A stretch of 64,000 bases of DNA from Henriciella pelagia. GTDB taxonomy: Bacteria > Pseudomonadota > Alphaproteobacteria > Caulobacterales > Hyphomonadaceae. Each line of letters begins with the position of its first letter. The stretch's first letter is position 1. The notes beneath the pieces were generated by a model. That model had not been told where the DNA came from. It worked only from the letters and a program-made list of their open reading frames with translations, and searched no databases. Below are positions 45,154 to 55,100 of this stretch, piece after piece. The stretch covers positions 62,001 through 126,000 of the forward strand of contig NZ_NCSU01000014.1 in assembly GCF_002088945.1 (NCBI RefSeq), written 5' to 3'. Made by a program: the position numbers and the translations under genes.

Positions 45154-46659
45154 GTGTTGGAATCGGAATCTCCCAAGTCCGCAGTTCCGCCTTCAGCCAA
45201 GCCGGTTGAAGTCAGGCCGCCCGTGCACCAATCCATTCCCCCCTCGGGCGGACTTGCCGTGCATGCTGAATGGCTCGGCGATCACAGCTTCACGCGCTTG
45301 CACGGCAGCCGCTTCGCCTATGTCGTCGGTGAGATGGCGCGCGGAATTGCAACACCGCAAATGGTGGTTGAGGCGGTGCGGGCTGGACTGGTCGGCTTTT
45401 ATGGGAGCGCTGGCCTCAGGCCTGAAACAATTTCGGACGGCCTGTCTGAAATCGAGACAGGTCTTGGACCGAATGCCCCAGCCTGGGGCGCAAACCTGAT
45501 CCATTCTCCGCAGCAGGCCGGATATGAGCGCGCCGTCGTGGACCTCTTCCTCAGGCGTAAGGTCGCGCGAGTGTCGGCTTCCGCCTTCATGGCCCTCTCA
45601 CCGGAAATCGTGCGCTATAGCGCTGCTGGTCTCTCGCGCGCCAAGGACGGAACGATCGAGCGCGGCACTCACGTTTTCGCAAAAGTCTCTCGCGCCGAAG
45701 TCGCGCGACAGTTCATGGCACCCGCGCCGGAGAAGATGCTTCAGGACCTGGTCGCCAAGGGTGACATTACCTCAGAACAGGCAACCCTTGCGGCGAGTGT
45801 TCCGGTCGCGGGCGACATTACCGCGGAATCCGATAGCGGCGGCCATACTGACAATCGGGCCGCCGGCCCTCTTTTCTCGTCCCTCGCCCAGGCGCGGCTG
45901 GAGACAAGTAAAGTTCATAATCTGGACCCCGATAGTATCCGCATCGGCCTCGGCGGCGGCATAGGAACGCCATGGGCAGCTGCAGCAGCTTTCCAGATGG
46001 GCGCCGCCTACATCATAACCGGGTCCATCAATCAGGCGGCCGTGGAGTCCGGCCTCTCCCTGGAAGGGCGCAAACTGCTGGCCGATGCGGGCCCTGCAGA
46101 TGTTGCGATGACGCCAGCGGCAGACATGTTCGAACAGGGCGTCCATGTCCAGGTGCTGAAGCGCGGCACCCTTTTTCCGATGCGCGGCAACAGGATGCGG
46201 GCAATATACCTAAGCCGCTCCGGTTTCTCAGACTGCTCCCCGGAAGAAAAGAAATTCATCGAAACGGCGCTCGGCGAAAGCTTTGAAGCGGCCTGGCAGA
46301 AGACCCGGGAATTCCTCGCAGCGAGCAACCCCGGTGACCTCGCCAGAGCCGATCAGGATCCGAAGCGGCAACTCGCTCTGGTGTTCAGGCGATATCTGTT
46401 TTTCGGAGCGCAGTGGGCACGGGACGGCGATCCAGCCCGCATTCGCGACTACCAGATCTGGTGTGGACCGGCGATGGGCGCGTTCAATGAATGGGTAAAA
46501 GGCACGCCGCTTGAGCCGCTGGAAAGCAGGAGCGTCAGGCAGATCGCATGGAATCTGCTCGATGGCGCGGCACACATAACGAAGCTTCAGGCCCTTCGTG
46601 CGAGCGGGACTGACGTCCCACAGTCTGCGTTCGATTATAGGCCGGGACTTTTTGAATAG
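45154..46659 (+). CDS. pfaD: PfaD-like trans-acting enoyl reductase
   Basis: The 501-residue protein has the PfaD family pattern. FAYVVGEMARGIATPQMVVEAVRAGLVGFYGSAGL begins the FMN TIM-barrel. It continues with LIHSPQQAGYERAVVDLFLRRKVARVSASAFMALSPEIVRYSAAG, SVPVAGDITAESDSGGHTDNR and IGLGGGIGTPWAAAAAFQMGAAYIITGSINQA, and ends DYQIWCGPAMGAFNEW. In PUFA and trans-AT polyketide synthases such proteins reduce enoyl-ACP with flavin. It starts at GTG 45154 (AAGGGG upstream). It is the first gene of the cluster, as in the myxobacterial pfa1-2-3 order. Confidence 0.93.
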   Translation: MLESESPKSAVPPSAKPVEVRPPVHQSIPPSGGLAVHAEWLGDHSFTRLHGSRFAYVVGEMARGIATPQMVVEAVRAGLVGFYGSAGLRPETISDGLSEIETGLGPNAPAWGANLIHSPQQAGYERAVVDLFLRRKVARVSASAFMALSPEIVRYSAAGLSRAKDGTIERGTHVFAKVSRAEVARQFMAPAPEKMLQDLVAKGDITSEQATLAASVPVAGDITAESDSGGHTDNRAAGPLFSSLAQARLETSKVHNLDPDSIRIGLGGGIGTPWAAAAAFQMGAAYIITGSINQAAVESGLSLEGRKLLADAGPADVAMTPAADMFEQGVHVQVLKRGTLFPMRGNRMRAIYLSRSGFSDCSPEEKKFIETALGESFEAAWQKTREFLAASNPGDLARADQDPKRQLALVFRRYLFFGAQWARDGDPARIRDYQIWCGPAMGAFNEWVKGTPLEPLESRSVRQIAWNLLDGAAHITKLQALRASGTDVPQSAFDYRPGLFE

Positions 46660-46681
46660 AGTTTGTGAGGGCAAATTCGGC

Positions 46682-49600
46682 ATGATGGATAAACAGGGGT
46701 ATTCAGGCGACATAGCCGTGGTCGGGCTTGGCGCAATGTTTCCGGGACGGGGCGATACGCTCGGTTTCTGGCGGGACATTGCGGAGGGCGTCGATACGCT
46801 TGGACCGGTGCCTTCGTCTCACTGGCTGATCGAAGACTATTACGACGCCGACCCGCGCGCTCGTGACAAGACATATGGCCGCCGCGGTGGTTTCCTGTCG
46901 CCGAAAGGCTTCGATCCGCTCCATTTTGGAATTCCGCCGAACCAGATCGATGCGACGGACACAGCCCAGCTACTTGCCCTCATTGTCGCGCAGCAAGCGC
47001 TGGATGAAGCTGAGCAGGCGACCAGTGGCACGATCGACAGGAAGCGCACAAGCTGCATTCTTGGCGTGGCCTCCGCAACAGAGCTTGTCGGCCATATGTC
47101 AGGCCGGCTCCAACGCCCCAGCTGGGTGAAAGGATTGCGCGAAGCAGGCCTGCCAGAAGACCAGGTCCAGGACATTGCCGACCGGATTTCTTCAAACTTT
47201 TCAGAGTGGAAGGAAAGCACCTTCCCAGGACTTCTCGGCAATGTTGTTGCCGGGCGCATCGCAAACCGGATGGATCTCGGCGGCAGCAATTATGTCACTG
47301 ATGCGGCCTGCGCTTCATCGCTTTCGGCCCTTCACGGCGCCGTCCATGAACTGCGCGCCGGAGACAGTGACCTTGTTCTCGCAGGCGGTGTCGACACACT
47401 GAACGACATCCTGATGTATATGTGCTTCTCCAAGACGCCGGCTCTGTCGCCGACGGAGGATTGCCGCCCGTTCTCGGACAAGGCCGACGGCACCATGCTC
47501 GGTGAAGGCATCGGCATTGTGGCGCTTCGCCGGCTCGAAGATGCCGAACGGGACGGAAACCGCATTCACGCTGTCGTGAAAGGCATTGGCGCCGGCTCTG
47601 ATGGAAGGGCGACAGCAATCTACGCTCCCCTGTCCGAAGGCCAGGCACGCGCGCTCAGCCGCGCTTATGATCAGGCTGGGTACGCCCCCCGCACTGTGGA
47701 GCTTGTCGAGGCCCACGGCACTGGAACCAAGGCTGGCGACGCCGCCGAGATTGGTGGCCTGAAACTCGTCTTTGCACCGGAGAGCTCAGAGCCCGAAGAC
47801 CCATGGTGCGCCATCGGTTCAGTCAAATCCCAAATCGGCCACACCAAGGCGGCTGCCGGCTCGGCAAGCCTGATCAAGACCGTGATGGCGCTCAGCCGGA
47901 AGGTGTTGCCCCCCACGATCAAGGTCGACCAGCCCGCGCCTGCACTCGCCGGTTCGCCCTTCTACGTCAACCGCGAACTACGCCCTTGGGTCAGGGGCAA
48001 GGATCATCCGCGCCGTGCCGCTGTCAGCTCTTTCGGTTTCGGCGGGTCCAATTTCCACGTCACGCTGGAAGAATATGTCGGCGAATTCGCAGCGCAACCT
48101 GAACGCACCCTGAGTAGCGAACTCTTCATGTTCTCGGCTGAAAGCGCAGAAGCGCTCGAACAGGATCTCGAGGCCGCCGCCGCCCGGCTTGAGACCGAGG
48201 ATGATCTCGCAATCATAGCCTCTGAAACTCACGGTGCCTTCGACCCGATGGCGAAATGCCGTGCCGCGATCGTTGCGACAGACGGCGAGGACTATGCCGA
48301 CAAGGCAGGCAAACTCGCCTGGCTGCTCAGCTCCGGGCAGACAGAAAATGCGCCGCTTCCCAAGGGCACCTGCGTTTCGCTGACACATGCCCGCCCCGGC
48401 AAGCTTGCCTTTCTCATGCCAGGCCAGGGCAGCCAGTATGTCGGCATGGGCAGGGATCTTGCCCTTGCCTTCCCGGAAGCACGCGCCGCATGGGATCTTG
48501 CCGCCAGCCACAAGAAAACCGGCAAACAGAAACTGCATGCACTGGCCTTCCCGCCCTCAGCGTTTAGCGCACAAGAGGCCGTCGATCAGGCCGACAGGCT
48601 GACGGCGATGGAGAACGCCCAGCCTGCCCTTGCGGCGGCATCGCTAGCCGTCCTTGCCGTTCTGGAAAAGGCTGGCGTCCATGCCGACACCGCTGCCGGT
48701 CACAGTTTCGGTGAGATCATGGCCCTGCAGGCGGCAGGCGCCCTCAGTCCAAAAGACGCACTGACTGTGGCAAACAAGCGCGCCAGTCTCATGGCAAAAG
48801 CGGCGGCTTCGAATGAAGGCGCAATGCTTGCGACGCAGACGTCGACTGACAAGCTAAAGCCTTTCCTTGCAGACCATCCAGATGTCGTCATTGCCAATGA
48901 CAATGCTCCGACCCAGACCGTCCTCTCCGGTCCGGTTGAAGCAATTGAGGCTGTGCGCACCGCGCTGGACGCGGCCAATATCAAGGCGCGCCGCCTGCCT
49001 GTTGCGTCAGCCTTCCATTCGCCGATTGTCGCTGCAGCAGTGACGCCATTCCGCAAGGCCCTCGAGAAGATTGAGCTGCGGAAGGCGCGCTTTCCGGTCT
49101 ACGCCAATGTCTCGGCCAAGCGCTATCCGCTCGCCTATGCCCGCCAGCGCGACCTGCTTGCGACACAGATTGAAAGTCCGGTCCGCTTTCGCGAAATCAT
49201 TGAAACCATGGCCGCCGATGGCGTCACCACATTCGTCGAGGCGGGCCCCGGCAAGGTACTCACCGCGCTGGTCGGACAGATCCTGCCAGGCAAAGCCGAA
49301 GCCGTCGCACTCGATGACAAGAAAGGTGATGGCCTCGCCGCTTTCCTCGCAGGTCTCGGGAAGCTCGCCGTGCTCGGCCACCCTGTCGATCTGGTATCAC
49401 TGTTCGAAGGGCTTCCTGCGCCTGCCGCAAAAGCATCCCGTTCGAAACACGCCGTTGACCTCAACGGTGCCAATTACAAGAAGCCCTATCCGCCACAGGG
49501 CGGCGCAGCCGCGTTGCCCAAGCCGAACCCCAAGCCTACAGCTGTACCGGCCGAAGCCTCGCCTCCACCCGTGCAGACCGTCGCACCCGCCTCACCACCT

Positions 49601-50647
49601 GCTCAAAGTAAAGTTTCCACAGGAGCCACGCCCGTGACCCAATCTGCCTCCACACCGCCAAGCGACGCTGCCGAGCGCATTCACGCCAATCTCACGGCCG
49701 CGCATGCCGACTATATGGAAGCCCTGAAATCGGCGCATTCGCAATACCTGCAGACGTCTGCTGCCATTCTCGGAAACGCTTCGATGACTACAAGCGCTGC
49801 CCCTGCGACGCCGCGTCAGCAATATGTGGCGCCGCCCGCACCCGCCCCGGTCGTGGCTGCACCAACCCCGGCTCCAGCGCCCGCTGTACCTGCAACCAAT
49901 GGCAGCGGACACGCACCGGCTCCTCAGGCCGCGCCTGCCGCCCAGCCACCCACTGCTCCAACACCTCAACCACCTGCTCCGGCAGCCGCACCTCAGGCAG
50001 CCCTGCATGTGGCGGCGCCTGCACCTGACCCCGTCACCGCCCCCCCGGCTGCAGCCGATTTCAGCGCAGTTGTGACAGCGCTCGTCGCGGAAAAGACCGG
50101 CTACCCAGCCGACATGCTCGAACTCGACATGGACCTTGAAGGAGAGCTGGGCGTCGACTCGATCAAGCAGGTCGAAATCCTTTCCGCATTGCGCGAAACA
50201 ATGCCGGACCTGCCGGAGGTGGAACCGGAGCAGATCGCCGAACTGCGCACGATCCGGAAAATCGCCGACTTTCTTTCGCCTGCTGGCACCGCGGCGTCTG
50301 CTCCGGTCACTGCGGCTCCTGCGCCGCATGCACCGAACGGGAGTGGCAATGGGCATGCTCATCACGCACCGCAGGCTGTCCCGGCGTCCGCGCCACCTTC
50401 TGCACCTTCTGCCCCTGCCGGTGACATGGCTGACCTCGTCCGCAATCTCATTGCCGAGAAGACGGGCTATCCGCCTGAGATGCTCGAAGATGACATGGAT
50501 CTTGAGGGCGAGCTGGGTGTCGACTCCATCAAGCAGGTGGAAATCCTGTCTGCCCTGCGCGACGCCATGCCGAACCTGCCCGAGGTTGAACCTGAACAGA
50601 TTGCAGAGCTCCGCTCGATCCGGAAGATCGCCGATTTTTTTCAGTAG
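46682..50647 (+). CDS. pfaA: PfaA-like polyketide/fatty-acid synthase: KS-AT-ACP-ACP
   Basis: From ATG 46682 (GAGGG upstream; ATG 46685 possible) the zero-frame product is 1321 residues. KS: residues about 8-470, Cys210 in DAACASS, later EAHGTGT and GHTKAAAG. AT: about 570-890, Ser675 in AGHSFGE and SAFHSP. A long Ala/Pro linker with the AHADYMEALKSAHSQYL helix leads to two ACPs, with phosphopantetheine serines 1160 and 1282 in GVDSIKQVEIL. Usual PfaA proteins carry four to nine ACPs followed by KR. Here the frame ends at TAG right after ACP2, at a T7 run, and the KR continues in the -1 frame. Activation requires the PPTase at 59.9 kb. Confidence 0.93.
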   Translation: MMDKQGYSGDIAVVGLGAMFPGRGDTLGFWRDIAEGVDTLGPVPSSHWLIEDYYDADPRARDKTYGRRGGFLSPKGFDPLHFGIPPNQIDATDTAQLLALIVAQQALDEAEQATSGTIDRKRTSCILGVASATELVGHMSGRLQRPSWVKGLREAGLPEDQVQDIADRISSNFSEWKESTFPGLLGNVVAGRIANRMDLGGSNYVTDAACASSLSALHGAVHELRAGDSDLVLAGGVDTLNDILMYMCFSKTPALSPTEDCRPFSDKADGTMLGEGIGIVALRRLEDAERDGNRIHAVVKGIGAGSDGRATAIYAPLSEGQARALSRAYDQAGYAPRTVELVEAHGTGTKAGDAAEIGGLKLVFAPESSEPEDPWCAIGSVKSQIGHTKAAAGSASLIKTVMALSRKVLPPTIKVDQPAPALAGSPFYVNRELRPWVRGKDHPRRAAVSSFGFGGSNFHVTLEEYVGEFAAQPERTLSSELFMFSAESAEALEQDLEAAAARLETEDDLAIIASETHGAFDPMAKCRAAIVATDGEDYADKAGKLAWLLSSGQTENAPLPKGTCVSLTHARPGKLAFLMPGQGSQYVGMGRDLALAFPEARAAWDLAASHKKTGKQKLHALAFPPSAFSAQEAVDQADRLTAMENAQPALAAASLAVLAVLEKAGVHADTAAGHSFGEIMALQAAGALSPKDALTVANKRASLMAKAAASNEGAMLATQTSTDKLKPFLADHPDVVIANDNAPTQTVLSGPVEAIEAVRTALDAANIKARRLPVASAFHSPIVAAAVTPFRKALEKIELRKARFPVYANVSAKRYPLAYARQRDLLATQIESPVRFREIIETMAADGVTTFVEAGPGKVLTALVGQILPGKAEAVALDDKKGDGLAAFLAGLGKLAVLGHPVDLVSLFEGLPAPAAKASRSKHAVDLNGANYKKPYPPQGGAAALPKPNPKPTAVPAEASPPPVQTVAPASPPAQSKVSTGATPVTQSASTPPSDAAERIHANLTAAHADYMEALKSAHSQYLQTSAAILGNASMTTSAAPATPRQQYVAPPAPAPVVAAPTPAPAPAVPATNGSGHAPAPQAAPAAQPPTAPTPQPPAPAAAPQAALHVAAPAPDPVTAPPAAADFSAVVTALVAEKTGYPADMLELDMDLEGELGVDSIKQVEILSALRETMPDLPEVEPEQIAELRTIRKIADFLSPAGTAASAPVTAAPAPHAPNGSGNGHAHHAPQAVPASAPPSAPSAPAGDMADLVRNLIAEKTGYPPEMLEDDMDLEGELGVDSIKQVEILSALRDAMPNLPEVEPEQIAELRSIRKIADFFQ

Positions 50648-50672
50648 GGGGCGCGCCGGCGCCTTCGCGCGC
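50635..50672 (+). promoter_or_regulatory. candidate -1 ribosomal frameshift signal (T7 slippery heptamer plus stem-loop)
   Basis: The zero-frame codons GAT TTT TTT CAG TAG contain the heptamer T_TTT_TTT at 50635-50641, a canonical X_XXY_YYZ site. After a 9-nt spacer GCGCGC (50651-50656) can pair with GCGCGC (50667-50672). An alternative 5-bp GGCGC/GCGCC stem starts at 50650. A -1 shift reads straight into the KR frame and bypasses the TAG. Confidence 0.55.
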
Positions 50673-52146
50673 TGACCGCCCCGCTTCGGCCTCTGAAGCG
50701 AGCCGCGCGCCGTCGTCGGCACTGGCTGTTCGCGCGGTAGGCTATGTCGAACAGCGGCCAGTCGGGCGTGTGACGCCTGGCCTGCGCGAAGCAAGGCTGA
50801 TCGAGTTTATCGGGCCGGACCCGGCCCAGAACTTTCACTTTGTGCAGGCGATGATGGAAGCCGGTCTGGTCGTCCGCGAAGTGGACCAGCCAAGCGGCCA
50901 GGCCGACGCACTGGTGCTTGCAAGCGGTTTTTCCGGCGACACGCTGACCGCACACTCCCGCGCAGTGGCGCAGTTGTCGCGAGCAGCTCCAAGGCTGGAG
51001 CAAAGTCAGGGTGCGCTGGTCCTGTTGCAGGATACAGGCGGCTCTTTCCAGCCGCGCGATGCGCGCGCCTGGCTTGGCGGTCTAGCAGGCCTCGGCCGCA
51101 CGGCGCAGAAAGAGTTTCCGTCCATCACAGTGCGCACAATCGACGTCGACCTCGCGGCACTCGGCGCGCGGCCTGCCGCAGATCGCGTCGTCGAGGAATT
51201 GCTGTCGGGCGGTGCCGCGCCCTGTGTCGGCCTGTCTGAAACTGGACGCGTCGTGCCTGCAGAAGTGGACGCGCACAATGCCCCCAGCTCGCCAGATACA
51301 ATAAGTGCCCAAGACACCTTCCTCGTCACTGGCGGCGCGCGCGGCGTGACTGCGACCTGCATCATCGAACTTTCCCGGCGCACCAGGGCGAACTTCGTTC
51401 TGCTCGGCCGCTCACACATTGAGGACTGGCCTGCCGGACTCGCTTCTGACCTCGACGAAAGAGCCCTGCGGGGCGCACTCGCCGCGCGAGCGAAGGCGGG
51501 CGGCCAGAAAATGTCTCCCGCCGAACTCAACCGTCAGGCATCGCGCCTCCTCGCAGGTGCCGAAATCCGCCAGACGCTGTCAGCGCTTGAAGCTGCAGGC
51601 TCCCGCGTGCACTACGCTGTTGCGGATGTCGCAGATGCGTCAGCGGTAAAAGCCGCGATTCGCGATGCTGAAAGCCTGTTCGGCCCCATCACCGGCCTGG
51701 TTCACGGTGCGGGCGTCCTCGCTGATAAGCTGATCCGCGAGAAAACCGCTGAACAGATTGCACGCGTGTTCTCGCCGAAAGTGCTTGGATTGCAAACCAT
51801 CCTTTCAACACTCGACGCCAGGCGGTTGAAACATATTGCCTTTTTCTCGTCCGTCGCCGCACGCTACGGCAATACCGGCCAGTCCGACTATGCCATGGCG
51901 AATGAGATCCTGAACCGGGTCGCGCACGGCATGAAGGCGGCCAATCCGGGAGCGTGCGTGACGTCCCTTGGCTGGGGGCCATGGGATGGCGGGATGGTCG
52001 ATGACAGTCTGCGGGCGAAATTCGCCGAAATGGGTGTGAGCCTCATTCCCCAGCAGGACGGCGCAAACCTCTTTGCTGACGCACTCCTCGCTGGACCGCT
52101 CTGTCCTGTCGAACTCATTATCGGCTCGGAACTTGGACATGGCTGA
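50641..52146 (+). CDS. ketoreductase segment of PfaA, in the -1 frame
   Basis: Read from the slippery site in the -1 frame, a Ser/Ala/Pro linker (VGGAPAPSRADRPASASEAS) leads directly into a KR module. Its features are DTFLVTGGARGVTA for NADPH binding, VLLGRSHIEDW, LVHGAGVLADKLI, the Lys in RVFSPKVLGLQT, and the Ser-Tyr-Asn set in FFSSVAARYGNTGQSDYAMANE. About 501 residues would be added to PfaA, giving roughly 1821 in total. The GTG at 50770 has no ribosome binding site and would cut off the linker. The last 8 nt overlap pfaC. No DH follows the KR, unlike most PfaA. Confidence 0.85.
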   Translation, partial: SVGGAPAPSRADRPASASEASRAPSSALAVRAVGYVEQRPVGRVTPGLREARLIEFIGPDPAQNFHFVQAMMEAGLVVREVDQPSGQADALVLASGFSGDTLTAHSRAVAQLSRAAPRLEQSQGALVLLQDTGGSFQPRDARAWLGGLAGLGRTAQKEFPSITVRTIDVDLAALGARPAADRVVEELLSGGAAPCVGLSETGRVVPAEVDAHNAPSSPDTISAQDTFLVTGGARGVTATCIIELSRRTRANFVLLGRSHIEDWPAGLASDLDERALRGALAARAKAGGQKMSPAELNRQASRLLAGAEIRQTLSALEAAGSRVHYAVADVADASAVKAAIRDAESLFGPITGLVHGAGVLADKLIREKTAEQIARVFSPKVLGLQTILSTLDARRLKHIAFFSSVAARYGNTGQSDYAMANEILNRVAHGMKAANPGACVTSLGWGPWDGGMVDDSLRAKFAEMGVSLIPQQDGANLFADALLAGPLCPVELIIGSELGHG

Positions 52147-55100
52147 TCGCCGGTTCGAGCCCATAGCCATTGTCGGACGCGGCTGCGTGCTGCCCGGAGC
52201 ACTATCGCCCACGGCGCTCTGGCAAGCCGTCCTCAGCGGAAAAGACCTGCTCTCGTCAGCGCCAGCGGATAAATGGGGTGTGACGGCACAGGAACAGTCT
52301 GCGTTCGGATATCGCGGGGGCTTCGTCACAGGGTTCGAGCAAGTCTTCGACCCGGACCAGCACGCGCTTGGAAACATCGACGCTGCGGCGCTCGACCCAC
52401 TCTTCCAGTGGTTGCTGCATGCCGGGCGAGACGCGTGGATGGAGGCCGGTGCCCCGAAGGTGAAAGCAAAAAAGCTTGGCGTCATCGCCGGCAATCTCGG
52501 CTATCCAAGCCGCGCGCTCTCTGACTTTGCTGCTGACTTCTGGCTGGACGGCCAGTCTGATGTGCACCCGGAAAACCGGTTCAACACCGGCGGACCCGCC
52601 CGAATTCTGGCCCGCGCACTGGGGGCGAAGGGAGGTGCCTTTGCGCTCGATGCCGCCTGTGCATCGTCTCTCTATGCCGTGAAACTCGCCTGCGACAGAC
52701 TGCAGGATGGCTCACTGGATGTCGCGATCGCCGCCGCCGTAAACGGCGCGGACAATCTCATCTTGCACCAGGGCTTCAGTGCCCTGAACGCGCTCAGCAA
52801 GACCGGTCGGTCTCGCCCTTTCGCCAAGGGTGCCGATGGCCTTGTGCCAGCCGAAGGCGCAGCCGCCATCGTCCTGAAGCGCCTGTCAGACTGCAGCGCC
52901 AAAGAAACAGTGTTCGGTGTCATCCGCGGCATCGGCCTGTCCAATGACGGGCGCCGAAAATCCCTGCTCGCACCCGACGAAGACGGCCAGACAGAAGCCA
53001 TGGCTGAGGCCTGGGCCATGGCCGGACTCGACCCGTCCACGGATATCGGCCTCGTCGAAGCGCACGCCACGGGAACACCAACAGGCGACACCGTCGAACT
53101 CAAGGCGACATCGCAGTTCTTCAGTGGCGTGGACAACCTGCCTATCGGCTCACTCAAGGGCAATCTCGGTCACCTGATCACCGCGGCGGGGCTGGCCAGC
53201 CTCATCAAGCTGACCTTTGCGATCAATGAAGGCACAATCCCCCCCACACGCCTGGATGGCGAGCCGCTCGACGATTTCAGCGGCTCAAACCTCACCCCGG
53301 CGAAATGCGTAGACTGGCCGACCGGTCGGCCCCGGATTGCCGCTATCAGCAATTTCGGCTTTGGCGGCAATAATGCTCACCTCGTGCTCATGGCCGATGA
53401 TGGCACGCGAACACCTGCAAAGGTTCACAAGAACAAGGCAAGGCTCGCCATTTGCGGGGTTGGCCTCAATATGGGACCGGACCGGGGCCTCGCCCGCATC
53501 CTTCAGCGTCTCAGCCGCCCCCCGAAAGCAGAGCGGCGAGCCATGGACGAAATCGTCGCCCAGCCGAGAACATTGCGAACGCCCCCTTCCGAACTCTCCT
53601 CCGCACAAGGCCAGCAGCTGGCACTGTGGGACGCGGTCGATGAGGCCCTCGACGCCTCGCCCCTCGATGAAGGAGAGCGCGTTGGCGTCTTCACCGGCTT
53701 TTCCTGCTCGGCCGAAGCTACACGCTGGATGTTCCGCGCCCGCATTGCCAACCGCCTCAACATTCCGCCGGACAGTCAGCAGGCTGACGAGGCGCGCGCC
53801 GCAATCTGCCCACCGCTTCTGCCAGGAGATGTACTCGGCGCCATGCCGAACGTTTCTGCGAACCGTATCAATGTACGCGGCGACTGGCGGGCCATGGGGT
53901 TCGCCGTCATGGAAGAGGAGGCATCCGGCCTCCGCGCGCTCGAGCTTGCTGCGCGAGCCCTGCAGGCCGGTGAGATTGACGCCGCCATCGTCGCAGCGGC
54001 AGACCTTTCAAATGATGCGGTGCATCAGGCGGCCACTGGAGGAGGCGGCGGCGACGCTGCTGTCGCGCTTATCGTCAGACGCACCTCGGACGCTGCAGAC
54101 GGCGTTCGGCTGAAGTCGATCAAGGTCAGCGACAACCCCGCTGAAGAAACCCTGCTTGAACGCCTCTACGGACAGTCCCACGCGGCAGGCGGGCTCGCGA
54201 GGCTGGCCGTCGCGGCAAAGCTTTCAGAGCGCGGCTACAAGCTCGGACCGGCTGGCCTGTCTCCCAATTTCTCCAACAAGCCACTGAAGCTTGCGTTGTC
54301 CGGTGGCCGCGTCAGCCTCAAAGCGCGCCCTGTTCCGGCTCCTGATCTCCTGCGTCCGACACCGGTGCTAGAGACATATGCCGCCGGAAGCCGGGACGAT
54401 CTGGTGACCGGGCTTGCTTCCCGCAAGCAGAACGCGTCAGGCAAGGTTCGTCTGGCGCTTCTTGCGGACACTGGTGACGCAATGGAAACGATGCGCGCGC
54501 GCAGCATCACCGAGCTGAAAGCGGGTCGCATCCCCGAAGGAAAAGGCGTCCACTTCGGCGAGGGCGACGCGCAGGGCGAACTCGCATTCGTATTCACCGG
54601 TGCTGCCGCGGCATATTCCGGCATGGGACAAGGCCTGTTTGCTGCCTTCCCTGAACTCGCCCCAATGGTGGCGGGCAGGTTTCCAGCCGCTCAATCGGTG
54701 GCCGACCTGCTGTCCAGCGATCTTTCCTCTGCATTCGATCAGCTGCGCGCAACCACGCTCATCTCACAGGCGCAGAGCCTTCTGCTGAGGGGTCTTCTCG
54801 GCCTTCAACCCACTGTCGCCATGGGGCTTTCATCGGGAGAAACCAATTCGCTGATAGCCTTCCAGGCCTGGGTAGACGCCGACGGCCTGATGGCAACAAT
54901 TGGCGACAGCGGAATGTACACTGATGACCTCGCAGGTGCCTTCCGGACCGCGCAGCACGCCTGGAAGGATGACGCTCCGGTGCAGTGGGAAACATGGCGG
55001 CTACGCGCGCCAGAGCGCGATATTCGCGCTGCCCTCAGGAGCGAACCGCGCTGTGACCTCACCATTCTCTACAGCCCAACCGATGCGGTGATCTCCGGCG

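Noticed and set aside
49592-50794. 400-codon minus-strand open frame opposite the ACP region
   Set aside because: It mirrors the Ala/Pro linkers and ACPs and shows low-complexity Arg/Gly residues only.
50770-52146. KR as an independent gene from GTG 50770
   Set aside because: No ribosome binding site precedes it, and the coding-like linker in the same frame extends upstream to the slippery site.
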